Source: Prostheceraeus crozeri
Lineage: Eukaryota; Platyhelminthes; Polycladida; Euryleptidae
Reading direction: 5' to 3'
NCBI GenBank assembly: GCA_907163375.1
Contig: CAJQUW010011299.1
Location: 124,001 to 188,000 of the forward strand
DNA length: 64,000 nt
The translations under genes and the position numbers were made by a program. This document shows positions 47,601 through 57,446 of the stretch, in pieces. The notes under the pieces were generated by a model that saw nothing but the letters and a program-made list of their open reading frames with translations, did no database searches and had not been told where the DNA came from. Numbering within the stretch: position 1 is the stretch's first letter; each line of letters opens with the position of its first letter.

Positions 47601-49151
47601 GTACACATTGGTTTACCGTCTTAATCTTTAACGTGTTCGAATGCATTTAATACTGCACGTTGTCATTTATTGAATAAGCGTGAATAATCACATCCATTAA
47701 ATCCAATCCTACATTCGTCACAGATGCCTAAAACTGCACTCGACTCCTTGTGTTGTTAATGGTGCTATTTTTAGTGGTCTTCTGTCTCTTGATCTTACTT
47801 GTTAAGCCAGTGGTTCTCCCTCTGGAATTCAAGGATCGGATTAACAGACATAGTTTCTTTGCCATTACTTTAACATGTTCTGCCTCAATTCTTGAATTAT
47901 TCTTTATTCGCATTTCTTCGATTGAATAGTCATAATTCTAGATGCACAGCATTCACCGACCAAAAAAGTTCAGGCCCACTTACGAGTATGATCTCGTACC
48001 ACTTATATCATCTGAATTCGACAAGGCAGACATCACACCGCTTCAGAAAGGCAGATATCGCCCCGTTGTAGCGTATTTTCCAGTTCATGACATATTCATT
48101 TCCAGGAGTGAAAATTCTAAATCCAGTCGGAGCCAGATGTGAAAAATATAGCGAATCCTCACATTTTGATTCGATTTTAATACTTTTAAAGCATGCCCCG
48201 TATTCATAAATAATTAGATCCCCTTGTTTTGGAAACGTTGCTGTGAATTGCTTTAACTTCAGTTCATGCAGTTTAACCGTGGAGCTTTTATTCAATTAAT
48301 ATTGTACATAGAAACTAATCGCTCGAATTGTCTTCATCTCGCAGACATGCACTATGTAAGGTTGTTATGCTCTTAATGCTTGTGATGAAAAAAATGTGAA
48401 ATTTGTTGGTTTTAGTTTGCACAATATGCGAGATTTCAAAATTTATGGAAAATTTTCGCATGTTAAACAACCGTAGACAACTCGAGAACAAGTATTGTGT
48501 GGTCTTTTGTGACTCTACTGCGCATTGTAAAGCTGAAGACATGTGATATTGATAACTATCGAATCAGACGAAGCGGTGATGCTATTTTTGTCATAAGGCA
48601 TTGATAATAATAACGATCGATAGGATAAATGGCATTCAGTAGGAATATCGGGCTTTGGTCATGCGAGGAAGATTAATTAAATCGAACATATCTGATATAA
48701 TTCTACGATGTACATAATAGTGGCCAGATGAACTTCATTGTAAATCAAAATGTTCTAATGATTTTTATCGTATTTAAACAGTAACAAGTAATGTAAACAT
48801 CCGGTAAACCCCTATTCATTTCATGATGAATAATAAATTATTCTTTTCTTTCAACAGTGTCCTTCGAAGAATCAAGGATTTAAGGAGATGCAAGCTCTCG
48901 CCATTGCTCACTTTGATATTCCTGGCGACCCGGGATTCCCTCGGGGCCTCAATGCGATGTATGTGAAGCCGAAAAACGAAGGAGAACGGGATGAGATGAG
49001 GCGGTACATCCAACAACTTCGTCAAGAGACCGGAATGCGCCTGTTGGACCGCGTCTATGATCCTCAGACCGACAAACCAAGCAAATGGTGGCTCTGTTTT
49101 GCAAGGAAGAAGTTCTTGGAACAATCCCTGAGTGCACCTGGACATTATTGA
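29622..49151 (+). CDS. ARPC3: Actin-related protein 2/3 complex subunit 3 (ARPC3/p21)
   Basis: Five coding exons are 29622-29627, 43136-43232, 44259-44335, 45866-45934 and 48858-49151. All junctions are GT-AG and phases agree (0, 1, 0, 0); the product is 180 residues against 178 in vertebrates. The protein reads [22 protein letters not shown].., then [80 protein letters not shown] and [23 protein letters not shown], matching ARPC3 end to end. ARPC3 is a core subunit of the seven-protein Arp2/3 complex, which nucleates branched actin filaments in the cytoplasm. Exon 1 codes only Met-Pro (ATGCCG|GTAAGG), a tiny exon consistent with the phase 0 acceptor of exon 2 and with the family start MPAYHS; it is the weakest part because six bases can match by chance, but no other ATGCCN|GT was found in the intervening 13.5 kb. 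Intron 1 holds a Gypsy element. The gene looks intact. Confidence 0.93.
29767..30871 (-). repeat. left LTR (3' LTR in element sense)
   Basis: This LTR starts TGAAACAAACGCG at 29767 and ends ..GGACCGTTATA at 30871, matching the right LTR with only about ten small differences, mostly one- or two-base length changes. It contains about four tandem copies of a unit of roughly 120 bp between about 29980 and 30400, each with TTACACCCAAACT and GTCTATAGGT. In element sense the LTR runs TATAACGG..GTTTCA. Confidence 0.93.
31091..32020 (-). pseudogene. TatD-type metal-dependent hydrolase domain inside the Gypsy element
   Basis: Minus-strand sequence between the integrase and the polypurine tract encodes a TatD-like domain: the metal-binding HxH near the N-terminus (CDSHIHLFD, about 31870-31845), LGLHPRHA (about 31690), the IGETGLD block (about 31600), LILHCRE (about 31505), ILHCTF (about 31395) and the C-terminal [12 protein letters not shown] block (about 31215). 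TatD proteins are TIM-barrel amidohydrolases reported as 3'-5' exonucleases; the animal TATDN2 branch is the nearest I recall. It sits where an envelope gene is found in some Gypsy relatives and is in the same orientation as pol. The presence of all the metal-site blocks suggests it was under selection until recently. It belongs to a broken element and is described as such. Confidence 0.85.
32880..36354 (-). pseudogene. pol region of the Gypsy element: PR, RT, RNase H, IN
   Basis: In minus-strand order: an aspartic protease block ([10 protein letters not shown], about 36210); reverse transcriptase ([21 protein letters not shown], about 35415; [17 protein letters not shown], about 35000; YLDDIIIF, about 34915); RNase H ([15 protein letters not shown], about 34470; DHKALEWL, about 34260); and integrase with its HHCC zinc part ([22 protein letters not shown], about 33760-33650), core ([20 protein letters not shown], about 33570; GGVERFNR, about 33270) and a C-terminal part to about 32880. 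The domain order RT-RH-IN is that of Ty3/Gypsy. It is a recent but broken copy. Confidence 0.9.
36308..37624 (-). pseudogene. gag region of the Gypsy element
   Basis: The minus-strand frames directly inside the right LTR encode a Gag-like protein. An N-terminal capsid-type region is followed by two CCHC zinc knuckles ([14 protein letters not shown] near 36800 and [14 protein letters not shown] near 36320), the nucleic-acid-binding hallmark of Gypsy Gag. It is treated as part of a fossil element. Confidence 0.85.
37651..38748 (-). repeat. right LTR (5' LTR in element sense)
   Basis: This LTR runs from TGAAACAAACGCG at 37651 to ..GGACCGTTATA at 38748 and shares the internal 120-bp tandem repeats with the left LTR. 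Transcription of the element would start here and run leftward, opposite to ARPC3. Confidence 0.93.
38753..39564. repeat. degenerate G-rich minisatellite and flank
   Basis: From about 39040 to 39460 a loose tandem array of about 25-bp units repeats the theme AGATTGTGAGGGGGCCCTTT with many variants. Just upstream, near 38933, is CAGGCCTGCCACTCTTCCGG, which looks like one end of a hAT-type element, but its partner was not found. The whole segment is in ARPC3 intron 1. Confidence 0.6.
39565..41007. mobile_element. hAT-like non-autonomous element
   Basis: The left end CAGGGTTGGTCAAAACCCAC at 39565 and the right end, inverted, CAGGGTTGGTCGGCAAAAAA at 41007 share the CAGGGTTGG terminus typical of many hAT elements. 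Both ends are followed by CCCGG-rich subterminal repeats (ACCCGCCCGG, AAATCGGGTGAAAT on the left; ACCCGGTATAAAAAACCCGC on the right). The length is about 1.44 kb. The 8-bp flanks do not match, so a target duplication is not preserved. Frames inside show no transposase motif. It lies in ARPC3 intron 1. Confidence 0.65.
41227..41328. repeat. perfect 46-bp direct duplication
   Basis: The 46 bases at 41227-41272 (starting AATTTGAGATAGTTATCAAT) are repeated without change at 41283-41328, with a 10-bp spacer. The identity points to a recent local duplication in ARPC3 intron 1. Confidence 0.85.
41329..43135. other. ARPC3: 3' part of ARPC3 intron 1
   Basis: No gene, RNA or defined repeat is seen. 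The segment ends in the polypyrimidine-AG acceptor TTATCGTTTCAG before exon 2. Confidence 0.5.
44945..45735. repeat. long inverted repeat in ARPC3 intron 3
   Basis: The left arm (about 44945-45190) is matched by the inverted right arm (about 45475-45735). Examples are AACCTATGATCTATTTGACT near 45132 against AGTCAAATAGATCATAGGTT near 45530, and ACTAATTCTTG near 45000 against CAAGAATTAGT near 45663. The arms are roughly 240 bp at perhaps 75-80 percent identity around a loop of about 285 bp. It is probably a MITE with long inverted ends. If transcribed within ARPC3 pre-mRNA it would fold into a long hairpin. Confidence 0.7.
45935..48857. other. ARPC3: ARPC3 intron 4
   Basis: This is the 2.9-kb intron between coding exons 4 and 5. 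Frames such as 46662-46859 and 47942-48142 show no family feature, and I see no RNA gene or clear repeat. Confidence 0.5.
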
Positions 49152-49821
49152 ATCTAGGAAATTTTCCAATGACCAGCCTTGGTCATTCGCTGCATAAATA
49201 ATCGCATCCTGAAATTCTCATCTCGTATCACTGACCGCTTTGTAAATTCTTTCTATACAAATGAATATTAGAAATATACTTAAAAGACACTCGATTTACA
49301 CGTCATTGCTTTGACCCCATTGGATTGACAGTTGAGGTTTTGCAACAAGGTGTTCCATTTTCCGTGAATTAAAATCTAGAGTTTCATTGGGAATTGCAGT
49401 TTGCGTTCAAAATGTTAAGAGTTGGGCATCAGAATTTGTGTTTTCCATCTTGAATTTCGTCAATTCGGTAAATTCCACCTTAATGGACGCATCAAATTTT
49501 ATTTTAAATTTTTAGAGAAGTGACTTCACCGTTTGTTTATGTATGACGTGGATAGTCCACTCCAACATCAATTTCGCTAAAGACTAAATTTTGTGTTGCG
49601 CGTGAATGATATTCCATGACTTGGTTACTTAAATTGATATTTAATACGATACAACATTTAGATTTCACATAAATATCTTATCCTTTTATTTGGGATGCAA
49701 ACATTAATAACTTATGTTTGTGGTGGATTCTCCACTCCGTGTGCATTATCGCTTTTAAACATTCAGATAAGGACCTGTACGGATGTGCTTCATGTGGGAC
49801 TGTGCATGCCAATGAAATAAA
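49152..49821 (+). other. ARPC3: ARPC3 3' untranslated region with AATAAA at 49816-49821
   Basis: The stop codon TGA is at 49149-49151. The first canonical polyadenylation signal downstream on the plus strand is AATAAA at 49816-49821, which suggests a 3' untranslated region of about 0.7 kb. The cleavage site itself is not visible from sequence. Confidence 0.5.
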
Positions 49822-51059
49822 TGTAATATATTTGGAAATCATTCTAACAATCTTACATAGGTAGGCTTACATGCTGTCTTTTGCATGTATAAAATTCATC
49901 TCAACAGAATTCGACTCTTAGGCCAATAGGCAGTATAGGCTTCATTAATAGTCCTATTTTCGGATTCTTTACCGTATTCACTGCACGATCCTGATGATCC
50001 ATCTTTGAGTCCAGCAGGACAATTAGCCTATGGAGTAAGTTGGATAAGACACTGTCTCAATTTTGCACTCACAAACCCATATGCTGACGATTGATGAACA
50101 ACAATCAGCCGTAGATCGCATCAAAACCAGGTAAAAATGGTAAAAAATAATTTGGCTATGTAAAGCTAATGCCAGTTGCATTTTACAAGAAATGCTGTAG
50201 GAGAGCGCAGATTGCCACGTGAGGATAGAAAGGATGCCATAGCATTGGCATGCATATTTTTGACAATGCTGACATCTACTCTTACAATGTATGTTTTCTC
50301 CTGATATGGATTCGATTGCTTTCGCAGATTAATAGCATGATGTATTAGTAGGGTCTGGATTAGCAAACGCATGTAGGCACTGCCGTTTGTTCTTTTGAAC
50401 TTCGTGTAAGTTTCAACTCCTCCGCGAAGGCTTCGGTGATGTAGGAACTGCTGCTCAAAGTGTCAAACGCAATCCTGCATTGTCGGTTGATTTAACACTA
50501 CAAGCGCCCACTTATTGACTTATTGCTTATCTTAGCCACAATTTATATATTTTTTCTGTTCAAGAATACTGTACAACATCCATTTTCTGAAGAACTGACA
50601 CCCATACTACATAAAACAAATGAAAATAATACAATTTAATTTGTTCAAGAGGATTTATTATATTGATTGCTGAATTTGAATAATATTATCCCATCTCATC
50701 AGTCAGATTTCCTTATCTTATTTTCGAACGTTACCGCATGTACGACATTCATGATGTCGAGAGTTATATAGATTTCTGGTAACTCGATCGCTACAACAGA
50801 CCGGACACAATGCAACTAGGCGTACAACGGTCTATGACACTGTCGAATCATTGCAACATCGACGTATTCATAGATATCATGGCTTCATGCGTCAGTTGCT
50901 CCACAACTGCCAGTGTAAAGCCTCAAATTTGAAGACGCAGCTCAATGAATTGTTAATGAAATGCAATCAGCGTTCTCATAATGTTGAATTGCATTAATGG
51001 AAAGAAGACTCTACAAGACAAGTATTCGAGAGGATTACAGATCTCCACATTGATGAGTT
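49822..51059. other. no gene recognised
   Basis: Intergenic sequence between ARPC3 and the piggyBac remnant. Nothing could be supported beyond short unassigned frames. Confidence 0.4.
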
Positions 51060-52290
51060 CGCGGATGAGTCTGACCGAGATTCAATCGACGATGAACGCG
51101 AAATGGCCTCATATTGTTCGAGCAGTAGGAATGAAGAAGTTGATAGCAGTGAATATAGTCAGATACAAGGACGAGACCGGACGCCTTGGGATATTATTCA
51201 AGATGCTACTGGAGCTAGGCGAGGCAGGGCGCCGAAACAAAATGTCTTTTGTGAACGTGTAGGTGTGTCGAATACGTGTGTTGGCACTCAGACGCCTGGC
51301 ATCTCCTTTTGATGAGCGGCTCTTGAATTTCATTGTTGAATGGTCAAATGATTACGCCAATTCAGTTATTGAAAATTGGAATATGACTAAAGACGAACTA
51401 GAGAAATGCATTGGGCTCATTTATCTAAGAGGAGTTATGAAGCAACGTAATTATCCATTCGAAATGCTCTGGTCCAAGACGTATGGATGTCATGTATTTA
51501 ACATGAGTCGTCAAAGAATGCGAGATATCAAGAAATTTTTGAGATTTGATCGCCGACAAGATCACCGCCGTAATCTACAGCATGACTAATTTTGCCTGAT
51601 CTCAACAATTTTGAATCGTTTTGTTACTAATTCTTAACGTTGATATCGTCACTGACAATAGATGAACAATTATTTCCAACAAAACGCGCTGCTGTTTTAC
51701 GCAGTACACTTCAAAACCCAACAAATTCGGGGAAAATTTTGGATTCTGGCCGACGTTCCAACTAATTTTTCATACAATATCAAACCATATCTTGGACGTG
51801 ACGATACTCGGTGTGAATCACTTGCAACTCACGTTGCTGAAACACTTATGGAACGTCTTTATAACAAGGGATACAATGTGACCATTGACAATTTTTTTAC
51901 TTCCAAACAACTGGCCAATCTGGACTTGCTCAAGGTTCGAACAACTATCGCAAGAGCCTACAGCCGCGAATTACCCAACGCCTCTAACTCTGCAGCTTCA
52001 TGACTCGACCGTATTCTACGAAAGTGATGATCTACACAAAGACAATGGATCTACACCTTACGAGGTGCCAAAGAAATCGAAGAAGGTTGTGCATATCCTG
52101 TCAACTCAACAACACGGAGCAGCTTGTCAAGAAAGTGGTAAGAAAAAGCCAGAAACGGTTCTTTATTATAACAACAACAAGTATGGAGTAGATATGCTTG
52201 ACCAAATGTGCCGGCAGTTATCAATGAAGGCTGGTTGTCGTCGCTATGGCCATTGGCAGTATTCAGTGGCGTCGCGTGCTCCCTGACCAT
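51060..52290 (+). pseudogene. piggyBac-type transposase, broken
   Basis: Plus-strand frames cover most of a piggyBac (DDE_Tnp_1_7) transposase. The N-terminal approach is GRDRTPWDII..NVFCERVG (51170-51265). Next come SVIENWNMTKDELEKCIGLIYLRGVMKQRNYPFEMLWSK (51365-51480) and MRDIKKFLRFD (51515-51550). The catalytic blocks follow: TIDEQLFPTK (first Asp, about 51655), then ILADVPTNF..KPYLGRDD and VTIDNFFTS (second Asp, about 51880), and YGVDMLDQMCRQLSMKAGCRRY (third Asp, about 52190). Several frame changes separate these blocks, so the copy is dead, although all three catalytic aspartates can still be read. TTAA flanks and terminal repeats were not identified. The sequence ends abruptly near 52285 before a minisatellite. 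Confidence 0.88.
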
Positions 52291-52584
52291 AGGCCTTCAC
52301 TCGGCATTGGAATACTATTTCTATACAAAGCACTTTTATGTTACAACATTAATTTTCATAAAAGCTGAATTTTTAATAACAATTTTCCGAACATTTTTTA
52401 AGGTCAAGTGAAAGTACACATGAGAAGTGGTTGCCCAATGCTCATGTCGCTTAACCGCCTTACTCAAGGAGCTGAGATCACTATATCCCCTTTCTGTCCA
52501 GACCACATTTCCTCGAGAAAAAAGGAGGCAAGGCCAACAGTTTCTTGTGTTTCTCACGGCCCCTGTGGTAAAGGCGACGTCGGC

Positions 52585-52815
52585 TCGAGGTCGCACGATC
52601 GACCAAATCGACTTTCTGCCGACGTTGGTAGACAGTTGGCCAGTGAGTCGGTGGCCGCTGATATGCCGACGGTTGGCGAATGGTCGCATTGCGATCCAAA
52701 GCCGACGTCGGCTCACAGTTGGCCAGTATGTCTGTGACCACCAATTTGCCGACCATCGACCAATCGTTGGCTCATAGTTGGCCAGTGAGTCGGTGACGAC
52801 CAATTTGCCGACCAT
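52585..52815. repeat. 60-bp-class GC-richer minisatellite
   Basis: About four degenerate copies of a unit carrying GTTGGCCAGTGAGTCGGTG and CCAATTTGCCGACCATCG occur in tandem (for example at about 52630, 52705, 52775). The segment is richer in G+C than its surroundings. Long frames on both strands here are caused by the repeat. Confidence 0.75.
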
Positions 52816-52961
52816 CAATCTAAAGTCAAGCATGCGGTTCGTGGAACAATAACTAGTTAGTGTAATGAAAAGCCGTGGCCAAATAGAGTTAAATCCATGC
52901 AACTTGAGTGAAATATTACACTCTCTTTTCATCTTTTTTCTACATCATCATTTTGCCTGCA

Positions 52962-53029
52962 GTTTCTGATGAAACTAACTATCTTTCGTCCTTGTCTCCA
53001 AATGGTTGATAGTTAGTTTTATCAGAAAC
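52962..53029. repeat. 22-bp near-perfect hairpin
   Basis: The 22 bases 52962-52983 (GTTTCTGATGAAACTAACTA..) pair with 53008-53029 with a single G-U pair, around a 24-nt loop. Pairing stops cleanly on both sides. The stem is short for an animal microRNA precursor, so an inverted duplication or a pair of MITE ends is as likely. Confidence 0.75.
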
Positions 53030-55679
53030 GTATGAAAAAATTTGTCAAAATATAATTCAAAAAACATTAGCACATCCGTGCATCTTTGTGAAACACGGTG
53101 AGCAGTATCTGTTCTTTGATGATATTTTACTAAAGTTGCATGAATTTGCCTTCATTTTACCAAAGCTTTTTATTACACTTACTACATATTGTTGTTCTAA
53201 CTACATGCTTGACTTGGATTGATCATCGACACACTGGTGGTCACCGACTCAATTGGCTTGGCCTTCGTGAAACCCCATGGCACAGACTACAAATGAGAAT
53301 TACCAAGTTAGGAAATATACACTCACCTTGTTATGATTGTCATGTGTTCTGGAGTCGAACTCCAAATTGTTGTTTTGAGATTTCATCGCGATGGGTTTTG
53401 TTTGCTGAAGATATGAATAAGTACATTTTCGGTGTATTGAAATTCATTCATAAATTATTCTACAATTGCAAGAAAATCCGTTAAAGTTGACACATGATGA
53501 ATAATAGGCTCAAGCTCACCAGAATTAGATAATGACATTCATCTTTCGTAAGACTGGATTCATGAAATTGATGTTGATTTTTCCAAAAGCAATTATTGGC
53601 AACTGTACCAAATAGACACATCTGTCAGAAATAATACAGAGACATATAATTGTTTGGAAAGAAATCTCGCAGATTTTGGAGGATCTGAAACTAGGTGTAA
53701 TGAATAGCAAAAGAATGTCTTACAAGTCTATTCAGTTTGTAAATATAAGGCTTGAAGGGTTAAGTTAAACATATTAAATCATATTAAACATTTAATCATA
53801 TATTATATTATCATATTAGTCAATAGTAAAAGTAAATAATTCCAACTTTGCTTGTGGAGACAGTGTAAGAATAGATAGATAAAATGAATTCACTATTGCT
53901 TTATTTTGTTAAATTTCAACAATACTTTCATTTTAATATACAGTATCTATTAATTAAAATGAAGTGAAATCTGCAAATGAAATACCCACTTGACAACCGC
54001 TTATGTGAGGACATATTTTGATGTACATGAAATTCATGGTGATACAGTATATATGCACCAGCTAGACCAAGACCTAAGTAAAATACCAATAATAATTTCA
54101 GATCAAGAATCACTTTTTGAGATGAAAGAGTAGCAGTGAGTTAACATGTAAACAAACTTTCTAGTTATCATAAAACGTCAAAATTATTTTTCTAAATTGC
54201 GTAACAGAATCTAGCTCTGTAACAAAAAGTAAGTTTTAAATGATTACACTGATAATACACTGCACAATTTATAAGGCACGTCAATCAGTTTCAAAAATGA
54301 AGTAATTGAGAAGAATGAAGCCTATACTTAATTAGTAGCATAAATTTTAAAGTCGTAATAACGAAATTACAAGAGCAGATAAAGATAATCAGGAGCAGAT
54401 GCGGAAGGTCTCTACATGATCATGATCCATGAATCCAAATAGCATTCAAATTTGTTGATTTGAGTCTTCAAAAAACATGTTGGTACTTGATACCTCGATC
54501 CCCCACGTTTAGAAATGTGTGTAAAATCAACAAAAGTGAATGAATCGTCACAAATCTTGCAGTAAACTTAGTTGAGCATATTTTCTACCTGCATACCAAA
54601 ATTCATGCAAATTGGGCAAGTACTTTTTGATTGAGAGAAGATAACTTGAAATGTAGCGATGTCACAGCTTGATCTGTATCATGATATGTATCTTCTGAAT
54701 CATCTCAGCCAAGCACTAGATTTGAGATATTCGTGAAGTAACAATTATGACCAGAGCCACATCCCGCACACTTGAATATTTAACTTAAAAAAGTGTGGTC
54801 GGATAGTAGTCGCGGGAAGATTTGAAATAGCAGTGGATGAGACGAAAACAGAGAGAACAATGCACACAGTACACGAATGTAAAATGCATCGAACAGACGA
54901 AATCAGAACAACCTGCATGTTGACATTGGGACATTTGACTTTATTGTCTCTAGTTTAAAAGTAGGCTACTTGTACGATTTGCATAAATATTTTTTTTCTG
55001 TGGGTGGAAAATATACCCAACTACGTTGGCATGACGAAGTTTTGTGACAATTGGTTCATTTTAAAAGTTTTAGAGAAATTTGAGAACTGGGGGTGATATA
55101 ACCCATAAGTTGCTGCATGCAGACTACATGTTGACTTGCAAGTAAAAATTGAGCTTGCATTTTGAAACTTACCCTTTCTATGTAGTTTGATGCACAATAA
55201 CATGAGATGCATGGTTTAAATCCTGATGCATAAATAAATTGAGAGGGAATTTGATTGCTTCCTTGCATAGAAAATCTCTCATACACGTGATAACTGACTA
55301 CACACGAGCGTTCATAATTTTCGAGTTATCATGATAATTCAGTATCGTTGAAAGAGTTATCTATCACTTCGATACGTCAATAATGCTGTAGTTCAGTGAG
55401 GTAGTCTTGTAGGTAGCATTCCATGTACTGTGATGGATAAAGTAAGTAAATGACAAAAGCACAGGTGCGATCACGAAACTGATGACAGATGAAGAAAGAA
55501 GGCGCATATATGTATTTAAATATCCTTTGCTGCGTCGGCGCTTGATGCTAATATTTGTGAATGAAAACACTGGGCTCGTTGTGCGGTTTGCTGTGATAGA
55601 CCATGCAAGAGACTGAACGAGCAGTCAAGCTATTGCGCAGCTTTCCACTTGACGGCGAGGACACTAATACTCGCACGAA
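53030..55679. other. no gene recognised
   Basis: AT-rich sequence in which no exon, RNA or defined repeat could be supported. The frame 53140-53484 has no family motif. Confidence 0.4.
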
Positions 55680-55681
55680 GT

Positions 55682-56087
55682 GTAAGTCTATGTCCTCGGT
55701 TCTCTGACCTGGAAATCTATGTCATTACAAACATGAGCGATCTCGGGCAAACTGACGTACGTTGGATACTAAAGATGACAATCAATTATTTTTGATATAT
55801 TTTACTCAAATACACACGCTAACTTACAGTTATGGACTGTTTTGGATTTTGTAATTGACCAGTAAGTCTATGTCATTACATGAACTCTTTTACACACATA
55901 CCAAAGAAAAAAGCGGCAAGTCTATGTCTTCGATTTTCATACATTAGGATTCCATGGAGGAATTGGAGAACGGATCGAGTCAAATGTTATTTTGCTAAAT
56001 TCTTCAGCAAACAGAAATAATGATGCAATTGAGAACTAATTTCGTACCGTAGTATCATGCTTTTAACTAAACGGTAAGTCTATGTCT
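55682..56087 (+). repeat. cluster of AAGTCTATGTC direct repeats
   Basis: The string GTAAGTCTATGTC or a near copy occurs five times in the same orientation, at about 55682, 55709 (AATCTATGTC), 55862, 55917 and 56073, spaced from about 25 to 155 bp. This may be the subterminal repeat region of a DNA transposon; no end was found. Confidence 0.65.
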
Positions 56088-56352
56088 CGATTTAACAGGA
56101 ACTGTAAGAGAATCTGGATCATCTCTGGGCAAAACTGCATTCCCAGCAAAGATGATAACTTGAAATTTATAATTAATTAATTCTTGTGTGCATTTTTCCT
56201 TCACGAACGATTTTTCCGTCGATTAAGGTCAACTCATAGTAAAATAGACCTATTGTAATTTAAGTCTTTGTATAATTAATCTATTAATTACGACATGGCT
56301 TTAAGATGCTTTGGTGGACAATCGATCCACGCTACTCGCCTTAATGTCGGCG

Positions 56353-56570
56353 GTCACAATTGTGACGTGTTACTTGTCCATTGATTATTATTGCCTTGAC
56401 AACTGATGTGTGGCGGTGAGGGTTTGATACTGCCAATTGACAGAGTCGCGTAAGTGGCTCGTAGCTCAGTTGGTTAGAGCACTGGTCTAGTTAACCTTGG
56501 TCGTAGGTTCGAATCCTACCAGCCGCACATCTTTTGCATGGCAATTTGATCTATTGTTTATTTAATTTCA
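56353..56570 (+). repeat. tRNA-like repeat, copy 2
   Basis: The core 56454-56528 has consensus A box TAGCTCAGTTGG (56462-56473) and B box GGTTCGAATCC (56506-56516). The loop CTAGTTA would place AGT (Thr) as anticodon, but the anticodon stem holds only about three pairs. Flanks match copy 1 at 11.7 kb: a palindrome GTCACAATTGTGAC (56353-56366), GACAACTGATG near 56399 and CACATCTTTTGCATGG after the core. A tRNA gene scanner may call it, but the shared flanks show a dispersed repeat. Confidence 0.75.
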
Positions 56571-56575
56571 TTGTT

Positions 56576-57446
56576 GCTAATTGTCTCTGATTGTAAAACA
56601 TTTGTACTGTTCGCTTTCTTTTATCTGAAAATATAAACATTCGTCGTATTATAAGTTAATATGATTTGTTTCACAGGGGCCTTAATACCGTCTTTAGGTC
56701 TACAATTTCCGAACCATTAAAGCTGCCCATAACCGGCTATAGTCCTAATCAGATATAGCCTAGATGTCTCACATATATTGGGTGAGAACTATAGCTTATC
56801 TTTTGATGAATCTCGATAACAAACTTGGCCCTATATAAGATCGAGCAATTTGGTACCGGTAGTTTTGGCCATATATATATTATCCATTAATTTTACAATA
56901 GATAACTCAATGCATCATAACATGGACGATTAATATCATCGTTAATCAACCATTATGGGATAGGTCTACACTTGGCAGCTTTAGTATATCTACAAAGTTC
57001 AATTTTCTCCAGAAACAATTACAAGGAACTTTCAAACCAGCATAACAAATGAGTAGAACTGGCACTTAAAGCTCATTCGCAAGGCTGTTTCTTAAAGATC
57101 TAAGAGTATACTTATTATTCTATTTCTAAATTGGAAAATTACTGTAGAGATTTACGTACTTAGGCCACCATCAACCCTAACGATAGGAATTTCATGAAGT
57201 CATCGAAAGATCAGGAGGTATTTTCTCTATGGCTGCAGACAATGACTATGAACCCACAGTCTTTGACTGCAGAGGTCGAACTATATGCATACTGATTCAT
57301 TTTAAAAGTTGCTCATCATCACATTGAGATTTGAATTATAAAGTTGCGTTATTTATAAGATAGCTGAAAACCCAGTGTAAAAGAAAAACAACGATCTTAT
57401 AATAACAAGTGAAACGTATGTGCTAAACATAGGGGGTCATGGATTG
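56576..57446. other. 3' flank of the recombinase-like gene
   Basis: No gene or RNA is seen. The part nearest 57446 should contain the 3' untranslated region of the minus-strand gene. I saw no clear minus-strand AATAAA. Confidence 0.4.

Noticed and set aside
52336-52932. Minus-strand open frame of 198 codons
   Set aside because: It runs across the minisatellite and shows periodic, motif-free protein; the repeat explains the openness.
56454-56528. Functional tRNA-Thr(AGT) gene
   Set aside because: The anticodon and acceptor stems are poor, and the homology with the 11.8-kb copy extends far into both flanks, so it is called a repeat.
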